A stretch of 64,000 nucleotides of DNA from JAGVSR01 sp963742405 (GCA_963742405.1 CAVUMB010000006.1:248001-312000), one strand, 5' to 3'. Positions 1 to 9,859 are shown, counted from the stretch's first letter. Notes: generated by a model not told the origin, from the sequence alone. A program made the numbers and translations.

Positions 1-938
1 TCGAGCAATCGCACCTGCCGGTGCGGCGCACGCTTGACAAACTCGGCATTCTGCCGGGTTCCTTCTATCGCTGGTATGATCGCTATCGATCCGGTGGCAT
101 CGAAGCGCTCGAGGACAAGGCTCCGAAGCCGTCACGCGTGTGGAACCGTATTCCAGATGAAGTGCGGGCAAGCATCATCGACATGGCGCTCGACGAGCCA
201 ACATTGTCGCCGCGCGAACTCGCAACGCGGTTCACGGATACGAAGCGCTACTTCGTCTCGGAAGCCACGGTTTACAGGCTTCTCAAGGCCCACGACCTCA
301 TCACAAGCCCGGCCTTCATCGTCATCAAAGCGGCTGACGAGTTCAAGGACAAAACCACCGCCATCAATCAACTCTGGCAGACCGATTTTACCTACCTCAA
401 GGTCATTGGATGGGGTTGGTTCTATCTGTCGACCATCCTCGACGACTACTCGCGTTACATCATCGCTTGGAAGCTGTGCGCCACCATGAAAGCCGAGGAC
501 GTGACCGATACATTGCAGCTGGCGCTTGCGGCATCAGGCTCGACCAAGCCCGCGTTGTGCACAAGCCGCGCCTCTTAAGCGACAACGGCTCGAGCTACGT
601 CTCGGCCAATCTCGCCGAATGGCTCGATGACAACGGCATGAGTTCATGTGCGCGGCGCACCGCATCATCCGCAGACCCAGGGCAAGATCGAGCGATGGCA
701 TCAGACGCTCAAGAACCGGATCCTACTCGAGAACTACTATCTGCCCGGCGATCTCGAGGCCCACATCGAGCGCTTCGTCGAGCACTACAATCATGACCGC
801 TACCACGAGAGCCTGAGCAACCTCACGCCCGCCGACGTCTACTTCGGACGAGGCCAAACAATCCTGTTGCAACGAGAAAGGATCAAACGCGATACCATCA
901 AACAACGTCGCTTGATGAAGCAATCGAAAGCCGCTTAA
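1..938 (+). pseudogene. IS3-family-like transposase, 5'-truncated and frameshifted
   Basis: The reading frame is open from the left edge, so the start lies outside the window. It encodes a helix-turn-helix front part (residues SFYRWYDRYR) followed by an integrase core: TDFTYLKV (first Asp), LSDNGSSY (second Asp) and HHPQTQGKIERWHQ (Glu). This DDE layout is that of IS3/rve-type transposases. Two compensating frameshifts are visible: a one-base loss near 540 moves the LSDNG part to another frame, and a one-base gain near 640-645 restores the first frame until the stop at 938. The same frame therefore carries both ends and a different frame the middle. Two compensating indels may be decay or read errors. 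The 250 bases after the stop hold no gene and probably include the element's right end. Confidence 0.85.
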
Positions 939-1196
939 ACTTCAAACCAGATGAGCCGAAGTCCTCCGCTCAATCACGCCGCAAACTGTCTCAATGCATT
1001 CGACGACGGACACCCAAACGCTCGGTAGAAAAGCTGAAAGACAACGACGATTTCAACTTCCGGTTCATTCCGGAGGTCTTCTAAGAGGGACGACGCCATC
1101 GTCCTCGATGTGTTTTCTTACCGCATTGGCATCGGTCACGGCGTCACTTGTAAGCGGTTAAATAATGCGGTCACAACCCATGAGGAGACAGAACCC

Positions 1197-1628
1197 ATGT
1201 CCGGTATTCTTCGACCCGACGAATTGCATTTGATTGCCAGCGCGGCCGACGACGCCAAGGTTGATGAAGACCGTAAGGAGCGCGATAAAAAGGCTAAGCA
1301 GAAGAAAGAACTGCAAGACACTTTTATGTCCCAACAGCTTCATCCGGAAGTTCGCGACCGGGTGAACCAAGCTGTGCGCCGCGCCGCTGAGCAGGGCCTG
1401 ACGCAGCTCCAAGTCATTACCTTCCCAGCCACTTACTGCAACGATGGCGGACGCAGGATCAACAATCTCGATCCGAACTGGCCGGACACGCTCGAAGGAT
1501 TCGCCAAACGCGCCTATGAATTCTTCGACCGCGAATTGAAGCCGCTCGGCTACAAACTCCATTGCGAGATCATTAGTTTCCCCGGCGGAATGCCGGGCGA
1601 TGTCGGTATGTTCCTGAAGTGGGGCTGA
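1197..1628 (+). CDS. Hypothetical protein, 143 aa
   Basis: I do not recognise this protein. The ATG at 1197 is preceded by GAGGAGA, which decides the start over upstream in-frame codons. Residues 15-45 are a highly charged, Lys/Glu/Asp-rich stretch that should be helical, followed by a compact C-terminal half with several aromatic residues and an FPGGMPG turn. There is no signal peptide and no membrane segment, so a soluble cytoplasmic protein is likely. It lies between the transposase remnant and a convergent K+ channel gene, with no operon partner. Coding is supported by the ribosome binding site and by the amino-acid composition only. Confidence 0.7.
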   Translation: MSGILRPDELHLIASAADDAKVDEDRKERDKKAKQKKELQDTFMSQQLHPEVRDRVNQAVRRAAEQGLTQLQVITFPATYCNDGGRRINNLDPNWPDTLEGFAKRAYEFFDRELKPLGYKLHCEIISFPGGMPGDVGMFLKWG

Positions 1629-1684
1629 CGTCGCGCTCCCTGGAACAGCAGGCTCATGAACACCCAGTCCTATTGGCCCCAAGT

Positions 1685-2131
1685 CTACCTGATCGGATCG
1701 ATGTCGTCCGCAGACGCCTTTCGGGCCATGGTCTTCCGCAAGACTTCGAAAATAACGGCGGTCGACCAACCGAACAGAAGAACTCCATTCATGGCTGTCA
1801 TGGGCCCGAGAAGCCGCCACCTCTCCACCGGAACAATGTCTCCATATCCGAGTGTCGTGTAATTCACGAACGCGAAGTACAGGTGATCCGTGCTGTCGGG
1901 GACGGCGTCGACCAGACCGTAGGCCAGAGACCACATAATGATCTCGCCCGTGTGGGCCACCATTAAAACGGAAACTGTCGCCGCCATCACGGCGATGAGT
2001 ACCAGATCGGGCCGTGTCGCGGCCTTTGTAGCTGCCGCCTGAGAGGCGCGAACAACCGCGGTCATGATGAGAGCGTGAATGACGATATTGCAAATGCTGA
2101 TGGAGCCACCGAACAGGAACTGGCGCAGCAT
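1685..2131 (-). CDS. Two-helix potassium channel family protein (Ion_trans_2)
   Basis: A 148-residue membrane protein. The selectivity-filter motif TTLGYGDIVP sits near residue 102, preceded by a pore helix and flanked by hydrophobic helices (around 10-30, 45-65, 75-90 and 115-135). This is the pore domain of small bacterial K+ channels with no visible cytoplasmic RCK/TrkA regulatory domain, so it would form a tetrameric pore in the inner membrane. The ATG at 2131 is chosen because GGGAGA lies just upstream; the frame stays open further upstream, but that part is unlike the family. The SulP transporter gene is upstream on the same strand across a 220-base gap. Ion specificity follows from the GYG filter and is otherwise untested. 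Confidence 0.88.
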   Translation of the reverse strand: MLRQFLFGGSISICNIVIHALIMTAVVRASQAAATKAATRPDLVLIAVMAATVSVLMVAHTGEIIMWSLAYGLVDAVPDSTDHLYFAFVNYTTLGYGDIVPVERWRLLGPMTAMNGVLLFGWSTAVIFEVLRKTMARKASADDIDPIR

Positions 2132-2352
2132 CGCTTTCTCCCTTACACGTTGCACAGAAGCGTCAGAAGAGTTCGTTACGATGGCATTTGCAGGTCGGAC
2201 GATCTTCCGACGTTTACGGTGCAAGGCCGTGATTTTGTCAGCAGCCGTACACGGCATGAATGCTTTGCCAATTTGAATATCGAATGCGATGACCGCGAGC
2301 GCAGGGCTCGGAAGCTTCTGCATGATAGCTTGGAGCAGTTGACGCGGACTGT

Positions 2353-4086
2353 TCACGGGGCGGCGACATCGGGCTTCGGAGTCTTCGATTGGGACCGCTC
2401 GAATTCGTCGAGTGCATTAGCGACGGTGACAAACCGATTAGCCCTCCCGATCCGCTCTTCCAGACCTTCGCTGTTCAAACGGTCACGAACGCCCGAGCGC
2501 GCTTCGACGACCTGTAGTCGGACGCCAAGAGTTCGGAGTTCGTCGGCCATTCCGGCCAGCGAATGGGCGCTCTGCAGATCCACATAGGGTGCGGCCGACA
2601 GATCGAGCACGACGAGCCCGGGTTTGCTGGTCTCCCCGCGTACCCGAGTGAGGATGGTGTCGCAGACGTGGTCGATATTGAAGTAGATCAGGCTGGCTTC
2701 AGGCCGGACGATCAAAGCGCCAGGGATCGCCTCGTTATCCGTATGCCGCTCCATATCGGAAAAGCGGAGTGTGCCTGGGATACGACCGAGCACCGCCACG
2801 TGTGGCTGAGAGGTGCGGTACATGAGCTGCACAAGAGAAATGATGGCGCCAATCATGACGCCGCGCAGCAAGCCGGACCCTAGCACGCCGATCAGCGACG
2901 ACATCGCCACCACAAAGTCCGGGCGGCTGGCACGCCAGAGGTGCCGCAGAGCCTCGGCCTGGAAAAGGCCAGCGACGGCCATCAGGACGACGGCCGCCAG
3001 AACCGGCTGCGGTAGAGCGCTCAGCTGATCCGACAGGAAGAGGATGACCAACAGAATGAACAAGGCAGAGAACGCGCCCGACAGGGGCGTGCGAGCGCCG
3101 CTGCCTTCGTTGACCAGTGACTGGGACATGCCGCCGCTGACGGGGAAGCCGCGCCCCAATCCCGCGGTCAGATTGGAGGCGGCGAGCGCCAGGAACTCCT
3201 GATTGGCGTCGAGCCGACCGCCATGCTTCGCAGCGAACGTGCGGCCGATGGCAGCCGTTTCGACTGCGGCGAGCAGGAAGCAGGCGAAGGCCAGAGGCAG
3301 GAGGGCGTTAAAGTCCGACCAGTAGACTTGCGGCAAGCCTATCGCCGGCAAGCCTTGGGGCACTTCACCCAGCAGCTTGACGCCCTTTGCATCAAGGCCG
3401 AGCAATGCCGAGGCTACGATCCCACCCACCACCACAAAAAGTGCAATGGGCTTGTTGGGGAGGATGACCTTGCCCAGTACGAGCGCCCCCAGTGCCGCAA
3501 GCCCGACACCGAGGGAGGCTGAGTTCGTGTCACCGAGATGCTTGATGAAATTGCCGCTGTTCTCCCAGAAGTCTCCATGTGCCCCATGGATGCCGAAGAG
3601 CTTCGGGAGCTGCGTACTGGCCAAGTAGAGCGCCACGCCGCATTTGAAGCCCACCATCACGCTTTCGGAAATGAAATTGACAATGGCGCCGGCACGAACG
3701 GCCCACGCGATGAAGGCAATGATGGCTACGAGAATGGCGGTGCCCGCAGCAAGCGCTCCGAACCGGGATGCGTCGCCGCCGGCGATATCGGACAGCGACG
3801 CACCGACCAGCAATGAAATCGCGGACGTCACCGTAATGGCTGTGTGGCGGGAACTGCAGAACAGCCAGAACACGAGCCCCGAGAAAAGGCAGGCATACAA
3901 TCCCGCCTGCGGCGGCAGATTGGCGAGCGAGGCATCCCCGAGACCGGCTGGAAGAAGGTATGCCGCAAGCGTGAGACCGGCGATCAGGTCTCCGCGCAGC
4001 CAGGACGTGTCGTAAGTCCGCAACCAATTCAGGGCGGGAATCCAGCGCCGCAGGTCGAGATCGCTGAGTTTGGTACCGGTATCCAT
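2353..4086 (-). CDS. SulP family inorganic anion transporter with STAS domain
   Basis: 577 residues with the SulP architecture. The N-terminal motif AGLTLAAYLLPAGLGDASLA (about residues 36-55) is the conserved sulfate-transporter signature region. It is followed by about 10-12 hydrophobic helices and a C-terminal STAS domain (roughly 435-550; VVLDLSAAPYVDLQSAHSL around the usual phospho/regulatory loop). Family members move sulfate, bicarbonate or other anions across the inner membrane; the substrate cannot be read from sequence. The ATG at 4086 has GAGAGGG upstream. The downstream gene on the same strand is a K+ channel, so co-transcription in an ion-homeostasis unit is possible. It appears intact and full length. 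Confidence 0.92.
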   Translation of the reverse strand: MDTGTKLSDLDLRRWIPALNWLRTYDTSWLRGDLIAGLTLAAYLLPAGLGDASLANLPPQAGLYACLFSGLVFWLFCSSRHTAITVTSAISLLVGASLSDIAGGDASRFGALAAGTAILVAIIAFIAWAVRAGAIVNFISESVMVGFKCGVALYLASTQLPKLFGIHGAHGDFWENSGNFIKHLGDTNSASLGVGLAALGALVLGKVILPNKPIALFVVVGGIVASALLGLDAKGVKLLGEVPQGLPAIGLPQVYWSDFNALLPLAFACFLLAAVETAAIGRTFAAKHGGRLDANQEFLALAASNLTAGLGRGFPVSGGMSQSLVNEGSGARTPLSGAFSALFILLVILFLSDQLSALPQPVLAAVVLMAVAGLFQAEALRHLWRASRPDFVVAMSSLIGVLGSGLLRGVMIGAIISLVQLMYRTSQPHVAVLGRIPGTLRFSDMERHTDNEAIPGALIVRPEASLIYFNIDHVCDTILTRVRGETSKPGLVVLDLSAAPYVDLQSAHSLAGMADELRTLGVRLQVVEARSGVRDRLNSEGLEERIGRANRFVTVANALDEFERSQSKTPKPDVAAP

Positions 4087-4142
4087 CAAGCCCTCTCGAT
4101 CTAGTATTCAGCCCCGATCGCCTGGGGGCCATTCGTGACTGC

Positions 4143-4345
4143 GTGCGGGCGAGTCCGTGAGAAAGGTTATCCTCCCAGAGCGATGGTGATGGCCACGAGA
4201 GTGCGCCCAACAGGCAACGTTCAGTCCGGTGACCCAGTACGGCCTCGACTTCATGTGCTTGCCGAGTTCAGTCCCCACCAAAACAGCAGTACCACGGCAA
4301 TGGCGTTCGACGCGCGCAATGCAATTGCGACGTCTGACATAAACA
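4143..4345 (-). pseudogene. Remnant of a VIT1/CCC1-type membrane transporter C-terminus
   Basis: In the gap between the SulP gene and the DUF1269 gene, the minus strand carries broken pieces, in different frames, of a recognisable membrane-protein tail: RASNAIAVVLLFWWGLNSA, then RPYWVTGLN, then VGRTLVAITIALGG and a stop. This series resembles the last two helices of bacterial VIT1/CCC1-family (Fe/Mn transporter) proteins. At least two frameshifts and a stop codon separate the pieces, and nothing of the N-terminal half is visible. The assignment rests on motif memory and is moderate at best; the rest of the 400-base gap shows no gene. Confidence 0.45.
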
Positions 4346-4489
4346 GAAACGGCAAGTCGACGGGCAGAGAGGAGAGGAATCATCGACCGTTGTTGGCCCT
4401 TAGCTGACAACGCACCTATGTCCGCTTGAGATGTCAAGCAACGTGGAATTGACGGATGAAGCAGCTTTCAGAGCCGGTCGGGCTAGATT

Positions 4490-4957
4490 TCACGCGATGG
4501 GTCCTCGCGCAGCTTGGCGATAAACGCACCCCCCTTGGTTAGCCACGATATCATCGACCGCCTTAGGATTATCCTCCTCTGCTTCAACGATGATAGCGAC
4601 CGTTCCCGGGTGCATCGCCTTCTTAATAGAAGTCACGGTGGCAGATGTGAGGATGGCCGTACCGGCGGCGCCGATCGCCCCCATGGTGGATCCGAGGAGC
4701 GCTCCGATCGCCGCGATCGGTGCGCCTCCGATTAATCCGATTAGCCCACCTACGACAGCGCCAACCTTCATTCCTCGAAAAGGATGGGAGTCGGACTCAA
4801 GAACTGAGATGTCCCCTCGCGCGTCCTTGCTTACAATGATACCCGACTTCAATTTGAACCCTGAACCACGGGTGTCTTTGAGGTCCATTATTGCTTTAGC
4901 CGTTTCGTAAGCGGGAGAGACGCTGTTGAATACAGCCACGATGATATTGTCCGCCAT
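4490..4957 (-). CDS. DUF1269 domain-containing protein
   Basis: 155 residues with the layout of DUF1269 proteins: an N-terminal alpha/beta part (ADNIIVAVFNSVSPAYETAKA), a Gly/Ala-rich hydrophobic hairpin (about residues 62-108, GAVVGGLIGLIGGAPIAAIG and following) and a C-terminal part with IIVEAEEDNP. The family is predicted to be membrane associated and has no agreed biochemical function; members often sit in stress or metal loci. GAGAGG lies upstream of the ATG at 4957. A FNR/FixK-like palindrome lies about 72 bases upstream of the start, suggesting oxygen-dependent control. Length is usual for the family. Confidence 0.85.
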   Translation of the reverse strand: MADNIIVAVFNSVSPAYETAKAIMDLKDTRGSGFKLKSGIIVSKDARGDISVLESDSHPFRGMKVGAVVGGLIGLIGGAPIAAIGALLGSTMGAIGAAGTAILTSATVTSIKKAMHPGTVAIIVEAEEDNPKAVDDIVANQGGCVYRQAARGPIA

Positions 4958-5029
4958 AGTTTTCCTCTCGACACGTATCGCAGCCAGGTTTGGATGCTTT
5001 CAACTACATTCGAAGCGGCGATACAGGTA

Positions 5030-5043
5030 TTGATATGGGTCAA
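5030..5043. promoter_or_regulatory. FNR/FixK-like box upstream of DUF1269 gene
   Basis: TTGATATGGGTCAA matches the TTGA-N6-TCAA pattern of FNR/FixK/CRP-type sites, and the flanks extend the dyad (TATTGAT / GTCAATA). It lies 72 bases before the minus-strand DUF1269 start, a plausible activator position. Motif match only. Confidence 0.45.
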
Positions 5044-5150
5044 TATCGTGAAGGAGAGCTAGCGCCAGCCGAGAGAAGGGGCGAGGGCTATCACAGATGC
5101 ATCGACTGCTTCTGGCCCTTAGCGGGCCTCAGCGGATTGGCTGCTGTCGG

Positions 5151-5299
5151 GGATAAAGCGGTCGACAAAGCCGAATAATCTTGCATACCTCATCGATTTT
5201 TTTCACGGACTTCGACTGGACTTCGTCGAAAAAGGAAGCACGACTAACGTCGTCGCGACGCAAGCAAGCTTGGTCGACGTTCTGAAGGAGGCCGTTGCC
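5151..5299 (+). repeat. Chimeric relic of the recombinase island (repeat copy A)
   Basis: Bases 5151-5262 closely match 23578-23690 (about 92% by eye, from GGATAAAGCG to GACGCAA). Immediately afterwards 5265-5299 matches 25216-25249 inside the broken serine recombinase (CTTGGTCGACGTTCTGAAGG). The 1.5 kb that separates these two pieces in the distal island is absent here. The segment is therefore a deletion scar or a shorter relative of the same mobile island. The remaining gap 4958-5413 contains the FNR-like box and no convincing gene. Confidence 0.7.
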
Positions 5300-5413
5300 G
5301 TATCGCACCGCTCCATTATTGCGACTGACGCAATTCAAACAGCAATGCTCAACTGCGATGATCGAGTAATCGAGATCAATAATCAAAGAATGACAGCCTA
5401 TTTGTATCCGCTA

Positions 5414-6277
5414 TCAGGTTGGTCGGATTTTGGTCAGGCCCATAAGTGCAGGATGAGGACAGACGATTTCCGTGACCGGGACACGACTCATTCTCGGCAA
5501 CATCCGGCCCTTCATCCGGAAAGCCTCAGTAAAAGGTGTAAACTCTGCCATGCGGCACCAGGCTGATGCCACGCTTCCACAGAGATACACCCCGCCCCAG
5601 GCACCAGTCGCCAATACGATGTTGCCGCAGACAGCACCGAACAGTTCGCCAAAGCTTAAAGAAAACCGACCTTTTCCGAGGGACTCATCTCGTTCGCGGC
5701 TTAGAGCGAGGCCAGAAAGCCTGTCTTCGATAGAAATTTCACTCGATGCCCGGAAGTCGAAAGCGCCAGCTTGATTGAGAACTCCTAAGGTCATGTGACC
5801 GGCTTCGGTGGCGACCGACAGGCAACCCGTGGCTGTCTGAATTAAGAGAGCAGCGCCGAATCCTGTCCCGACGTTCACCACGAGGCGAGGTCCGGCGGTA
5901 GGATTTGAGACCGTAACAACGGGCAAGAGATCGTGAGCTGTCAGCAAGGGAATAGCGTACGCTGTTGCTTCGAGATCGTTCAGCAGTACGACTGGTCTTC
6001 CGGATATGGCGGCGCTAACTGCATCTCGCTCGATCGTCAACCGACCGTTCGTGAGAGTGATGCGTCCCGTCTCCACCGGCCCGGCCGCAGCGATCAAAGC
6101 GCACTCCAGAAAGTTGCAATCTTCAAACTGGCGCCAATAGTGACGTATTGCTTCCGGCAGCGAGCGGCAGCGTTCGGTGGGCTCCACGGTCAAATGGCTG
6201 AATTGTCGAAGCCCATCGGAGCGTGCGATGCGAACATTTGTGCCGCCGACATCGCAGACGATCCGCCACCCCGTCAT
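5414..6277 (-). CDS. glk: Glucokinase (Glk family)
   Basis: 287 residues with bacterial glucokinase motifs in order: the phosphate-binding loop CDVGGTNVRIA near the N-terminus, ALIAAAGPV, the sugar-binding region LLNDLEATAYAIP with catalytic Asp, the VGTGFGAAL adenosine region, and TEAGHMTL. It phosphorylates glucose to glucose 6-phosphate with ATP in the cytoplasm. The ATG at 6277 is chosen because it overlaps the TGA of the upstream GH15 gene in an ATGA junction, showing translational coupling. In this locus it would trap glucose released by the GH15 enzyme. It is slightly shorter than typical Glk (about 320 residues) but all motifs are present. Confidence 0.9.
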   Translation of the reverse strand: MTGWRIVCDVGGTNVRIARSDGLRQFSHLTVEPTERCRSLPEAIRHYWRQFEDCNFLECALIAAAGPVETGRITLTNGRLTIERDAVSAAISGRPVVLLNDLEATAYAIPLLTAHDLLPVVTVSNPTAGPRLVVNVGTGFGAALLIQTATGCLSVATEAGHMTLGVLNQAGAFDFRASSEISIEDRLSGLALSRERDESLGKGRFSLSFGELFGAVCGNIVLATGAWGGVYLCGSVASAWCRMAEFTPFTEAFRMKGRMLPRMSRVPVTEIVCPHPALMGLTKIRPT

Positions 6278-8049
6278 ATTTCGAGATCCCAAGAGGTCGA
6301 CAACAACCGGGCCGCATTGATGATACCAACCATCGAGTAAGTTTGCGGGAAGTTGCCCCACTGCTCACCTGTGTCTGGCTTAATATCTTCAGACATCAGG
6401 CCTACATGGTTGCGGCTCGCCAGCAGCGTCTCGAATATCGCACGGGCATCCTCGTGACGCCCTGAACGCGCCAATGCGGTGACCCGCCAGAACGCACACA
6501 CGTTAAATGCGGTGTCAGGCATACCGAAGTCATCCGGGGCCTCATATCGCATCATGAACGCCCCACGGCCGAGTGTTCTTTCGATGAGTGACAGCGTGGA
6601 AACAAAGCGAGGGTCGTGCGGGTTTATGAAGCCGACCTCGGCCATAAGTAGAACGCCTGCATCGAGCGTTTGACCTTCAAAGCACTCTACGAATGACTGG
6701 CGTTTTTCAGACCACGCGCGCTGCAGAATGACTGCCTTTATCGTTTCGGATTTCTCTCGCCAATACGCATAGCGTTCGGGAAGGCCGATACTATGGGCAA
6801 TTCGCGCGAGACGATCGCATGCCGCCCAGCACATGAGACTGGATGTGGTATGAATCTTGGCGCTGAAGCGAAGTTCCCACATGCCGGCGTCTGGCTTGTC
6901 ATAGAGTTCGATTGATTGCGATCCCGCACGCTCCAGCAGCTCGAATTCGCTTACGCCTGGCTGGCTTAGCAATCTGCGATCAAGGAAGGCCTGGGCCGCA
7001 CCCAAGACTACGTTGCCATAGGAATCATGCTGAAGATGCTCGAATGCCTGATTGCCTCTGCGAACTGGGCCCATGCCACGATAGCCGGGAAGCGTCGACA
7101 CAATGTGTTCGGTCAGATCGCTCTCTAAACCGACACCATAGACCGGCTGGATATGTCCGCCGTTGGTGGTGGCAACGACATTCATCAACCAGCGGAAATA
7201 ATTTTCCATCGTCCGCACGGCCGACAGACTATTCAACGCCCTGACAACGAAATACGCGTCTCGAATCCAACAAAAGCGATAATCCCAGTTCCGCTGCGTA
7301 TAGGGCGCTTCCGGAATACTCGTTGTGATCGCGGCAACGATGGCGCCGGTTGGTTCGTAGGTACAAAGTTTCAGCGTGATGGCGGCGCGAATAACGGCCT
7401 CTTGCCACTCGAATGGAATTGCCAAGCGATGGACCCAACCACGCCAGTAGAATTCTGTCTGCTCGAATTCGAACCGGGCAAACGCACTGACTGAGTCCGT
7501 AAGGGATTCATCGGGCCCCAGCACAAGGTTCACCGGCTCGTGCAAGTTAAACGTCGTGCCGCCAAGAATGTAATCTATCGGAGCATCCGTGGTGAGCCGC
7601 ATCGTGAAGCGAGGGCCTACATAGCGAATGTGATTGGAACCGTAAGTGATGTCGGGGTTCAGCGCTCCATATTCGAAACTTGGGTGGACCAAAATTGATA
7701 TGCGAGGTGTTCCTGAGAGAGGTCGTATTCGACGCACCAAAGTCTGGGGTCGATAGGCACGGCCTCGGGATTCGTATCGCGGGGCGAAGTCGATGATCTC
7801 GACGGCTCCACTCGGCCCTTTCAGAACGGTCCGGACGATGGCGGTGTTCTCGATGTATGACTGTTCGGCCTCGTGCAATCCCTCCATCTCGATCGAGAAT
7901 ACGCCATCCGTCGGACGGCCTTGCGGCGCGCCCAACAGCCGGTGAAAAACTGGGTCGCCGTCGAAGCGGGGGAGGCAATACCAAACGATGCGCGCGTTGC
8001 GATCTATCAGGGCGGCAATATTACAGTTGCCTACCAAAGCCAGATCCAA
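6274..8049 (-). CDS. Glycoside hydrolase family 15 protein (glucoamylase/trehalase type)
   Basis: 591 residues. The N-terminal GH15-associated part begins LALVGNCNIAALIDRNARI and contains LPRFDGDPVF. The (alpha/alpha)6 catalytic domain contains NWDYRFCWIRDAYF (around residue 265) and the C-terminal acid region SEDIKPDTGEQWGNFPQ. GH15 enzymes of this subgroup hydrolyse alpha-glucosidic bonds, including trehalose, to glucose. The start is a TTG with GGTGAG just upstream, nine bases after the broken otsB; the following glk overlaps by ATGA. There is no signal peptide, so a cytoplasmic enzyme is likely. Trehalase versus glucoamylase activity cannot be fixed, but the otsA/otsB neighbours favour a trehalose link. 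Confidence 0.9.
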   Translation of the reverse strand: MDLALVGNCNIAALIDRNARIVWYCLPRFDGDPVFHRLLGAPQGRPTDGVFSIEMEGLHEAEQSYIENTAIVRTVLKGPSGAVEIIDFAPRYESRGRAYRPQTLVRRIRPLSGTPRISILVHPSFEYGALNPDITYGSNHIRYVGPRFTMRLTTDAPIDYILGGTTFNLHEPVNLVLGPDESLTDSVSAFARFEFEQTEFYWRGWVHRLAIPFEWQEAVIRAAITLKLCTYEPTGAIVAAITTSIPEAPYTQRNWDYRFCWIRDAYFVVRALNSLSAVRTMENYFRWLMNVVATTNGGHIQPVYGVGLESDLTEHIVSTLPGYRGMGPVRRGNQAFEHLQHDSYGNVVLGAAQAFLDRRLLSQPGVSEFELLERAGSQSIELYDKPDAGMWELRFSAKIHTTSSLMCWAACDRLARIAHSIGLPERYAYWREKSETIKAVILQRAWSEKRQSFVECFEGQTLDAGVLLMAEVGFINPHDPRFVSTLSLIERTLGRGAFMMRYEAPDDFGMPDTAFNVCAFWRVTALARSGRHEDARAIFETLLASRNHVGLMSEDIKPDTGEQWGNFPQTYSMVGIINAARLLSTSWDLEI

Positions 8050-8058
8050 GGTCTCACC

Positions 8059-8903
8059 TCACCCTGTCGAACGCCCGGCCGAACCGAGCCGCACGAGCCA
8101 TTGTCGAAATTGAGTAGCGTCCTCGAAGCGGTATCGCGCACACGAGGGGCCGACCCCGATTTTGATCGACACTCCGTCGAGCGCGTTCACGGTTTCGAAG
8201 CCGTCCTCGTCCGTGACATCGTCACCGGCAAAAACAGGTATCCGCCCAGCAAAAGGTTCGCGGGACATGAAGTTCGTTATGGCTGTGCCCTTGTTCACCT
8301 CGGTCGGCACGATTTCCACAATCATCTTTCCCGTCACTTTTCTCAGACGGTCATCCTCGCGCACAACACTGTCGACCAGTCCCGTTATCGTACCAGCTAG
8401 AGCAGGGTTGGCCCGATAGTGGATAGCGACAGAAAAGGGCTTGCTTTCGATAAGAAGGCCCGGTGCATCAGTAAATCGCTTAGGATTATGTTCTCGGCAG
8501 CTTTAATGTCGATTCATAGGCGCAAAACCAGCATCGAGGCGACATCCAGCGCTCCGAAGTTCCGCGCCGTGACTACCGGCTGCATTGAGCCCGGAGATGC
8601 CGATCAACCGGTCGATGTCGGTCAGCTGCCTGACCGGAGATGATTGCTAGGCGCACCACCGAGTTCGTTCTTCAGACGCTGGACGGCCTGCAGGGTAGCC
8701 TCGTCGACAAACGCCGTGTCGGGCGAAGGTGCAATATCTGAGAGCGTGCCGTCGATGTCGAGAAAGAGAGCAACCGAATCAAGGCGAGCGAGGACGGCAT
8801 TACGTTTGACGTCATCGCTTGTGGCTTCATTCTCGCGCTGCGTAGATAGAAGAAATTTGGCGAAGAGGCGAGCGTAACAGTCGTTCTTGGAGTCCCGCGG
8901 AGC
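8059..8903 (-). pseudogene. otsB: Trehalose-6-phosphate phosphatase, frameshifted
   Basis: The HAD-type catalytic motif LFLDIDGTLSDIAPSP is intact around 8740-8790 (minus strand). The C-terminal half (RIPVFAGDDVTDEDGFETVN and on) is intact in 8059-8364. Between them the protein can only be followed by changing frame near 8640 (between LGGAPSNH and SGQA) and again near 8500-8520, where a stop falls after GFAPMNRH. OtsB removes phosphate from trehalose 6-phosphate; as written this copy could not make a full-length enzyme. It is the first gene of the otsB-GH15-glk direction of transcription. If the two indels are sequencing errors, the gene would be normal. Confidence 0.8.
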
Positions 8904-9076
8904 CTTCTAAAGCTCACTGTAGGTGCGAAATTCGAAATCGGCAACATCCTGGCATTACGCACACGGGAGTGCAATATTACGTATTGACCTGTCGATTCGA
9001 TCTGCCCAGCATGCACGCACGATGAAGAACGCCAGGATCAGCATTCATACTACTCCGCATGCCTTTCAGCGGATGA

Positions 9077-9859
9077 GTGCGATCGCTGCGGAGCACCGCG
9101 GTTGATTCGTCACGCCCACGATCGATCGCCCGCTATATATCGATCGGTGCTATTGTTGTTCTTTTGGCCGCCATTCTGCTCGCGCCACTTATGACAACAA
9201 TGGTCAGCGATTGGTCGCGTCGCGACGTCGAATCGCGATCCGCGACTTGTCTTCAGTGCCATCCAGGACCCGCTCGTCGCGATGCTCGCAGCAGGCGAAG
9301 TCGAGCGTATCGAGGCATTATTCGAGAGCGTCGCCGCCGATTCACGTGTCGTAGCCGTCGCCTTCTGCAAAGCAGGACGACGAACGGGCCATTTCGTCGA
9401 AGTTAATGCCCGCCTCGCTGTCCGTGCGAGGCGATAGCGCGAGGCGCCACCGAAATCTTTCTCTTCCCTTCGCGCAAACGGGCGCGACATGCTGATTGCT
9501 TCGTTCCCGCTCTCGACGCGCGAGATCTACTGGGCATTTTGTCATCGTACACGATCTCACATTTTCCGAACGCAGAGGCATCGAGGCGCGCAACTTCGTC
9601 TCCATTCTTCTTGGCGAGGATCGTTCTGCTCAGCGGGGCGACCGCGCTTTCCCTTGTGCTGTTCTTGACCCGTCGCTGGATTCAGTCATTCCGACGCGCA
9701 GTCTTCAATGTAACGCGAACTGATGGGGCGATCGAACTGCAGGAAGCGGAGGTGTTTTAGATCGGGAGCTGCAGCTTATTTTACGTCAGCTCAAAGCAGG
9801 ACGAGCCGCTGTCGACACTGAAACAGTGGAGTGGAACAAAGAACACGCTGCGCACGATC
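9077..9859 (+). pseudogene. otsA: Decayed membrane/sensor-like N-terminal region of OtsA
   Basis: Following the three frames in turn gives a coherent front part: transmembrane helix 1 (ISIGAIVVLLAAILLAPLM), an extracytoplasmic stretch (FSAIQDPLVAMLAAGEVERI, then SRVVAVAFC), a VIVHDLTFSERRGIEARNF linker, transmembrane helix 2 (LLSGATALSLVLFLTRRWIQ) and a linker ending DTETVEW just before the catalytic domain. At least four frame changes interrupt it. Some rhizobial trehalose-6-phosphate synthases carry such an N-terminal membrane extension before the GT20 domain; this appears to be a broken version of it. The downstream catalytic domain is intact and described separately. Confidence 0.6.

Noticed and set aside
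1158..2093. 311-codon minus-strand frame overlapping the hypothetical and channel genes
   Set aside because: Composition is Arg/His-rich, and it overlaps two better-supported genes in other frames, one of them with a K+ filter motif.
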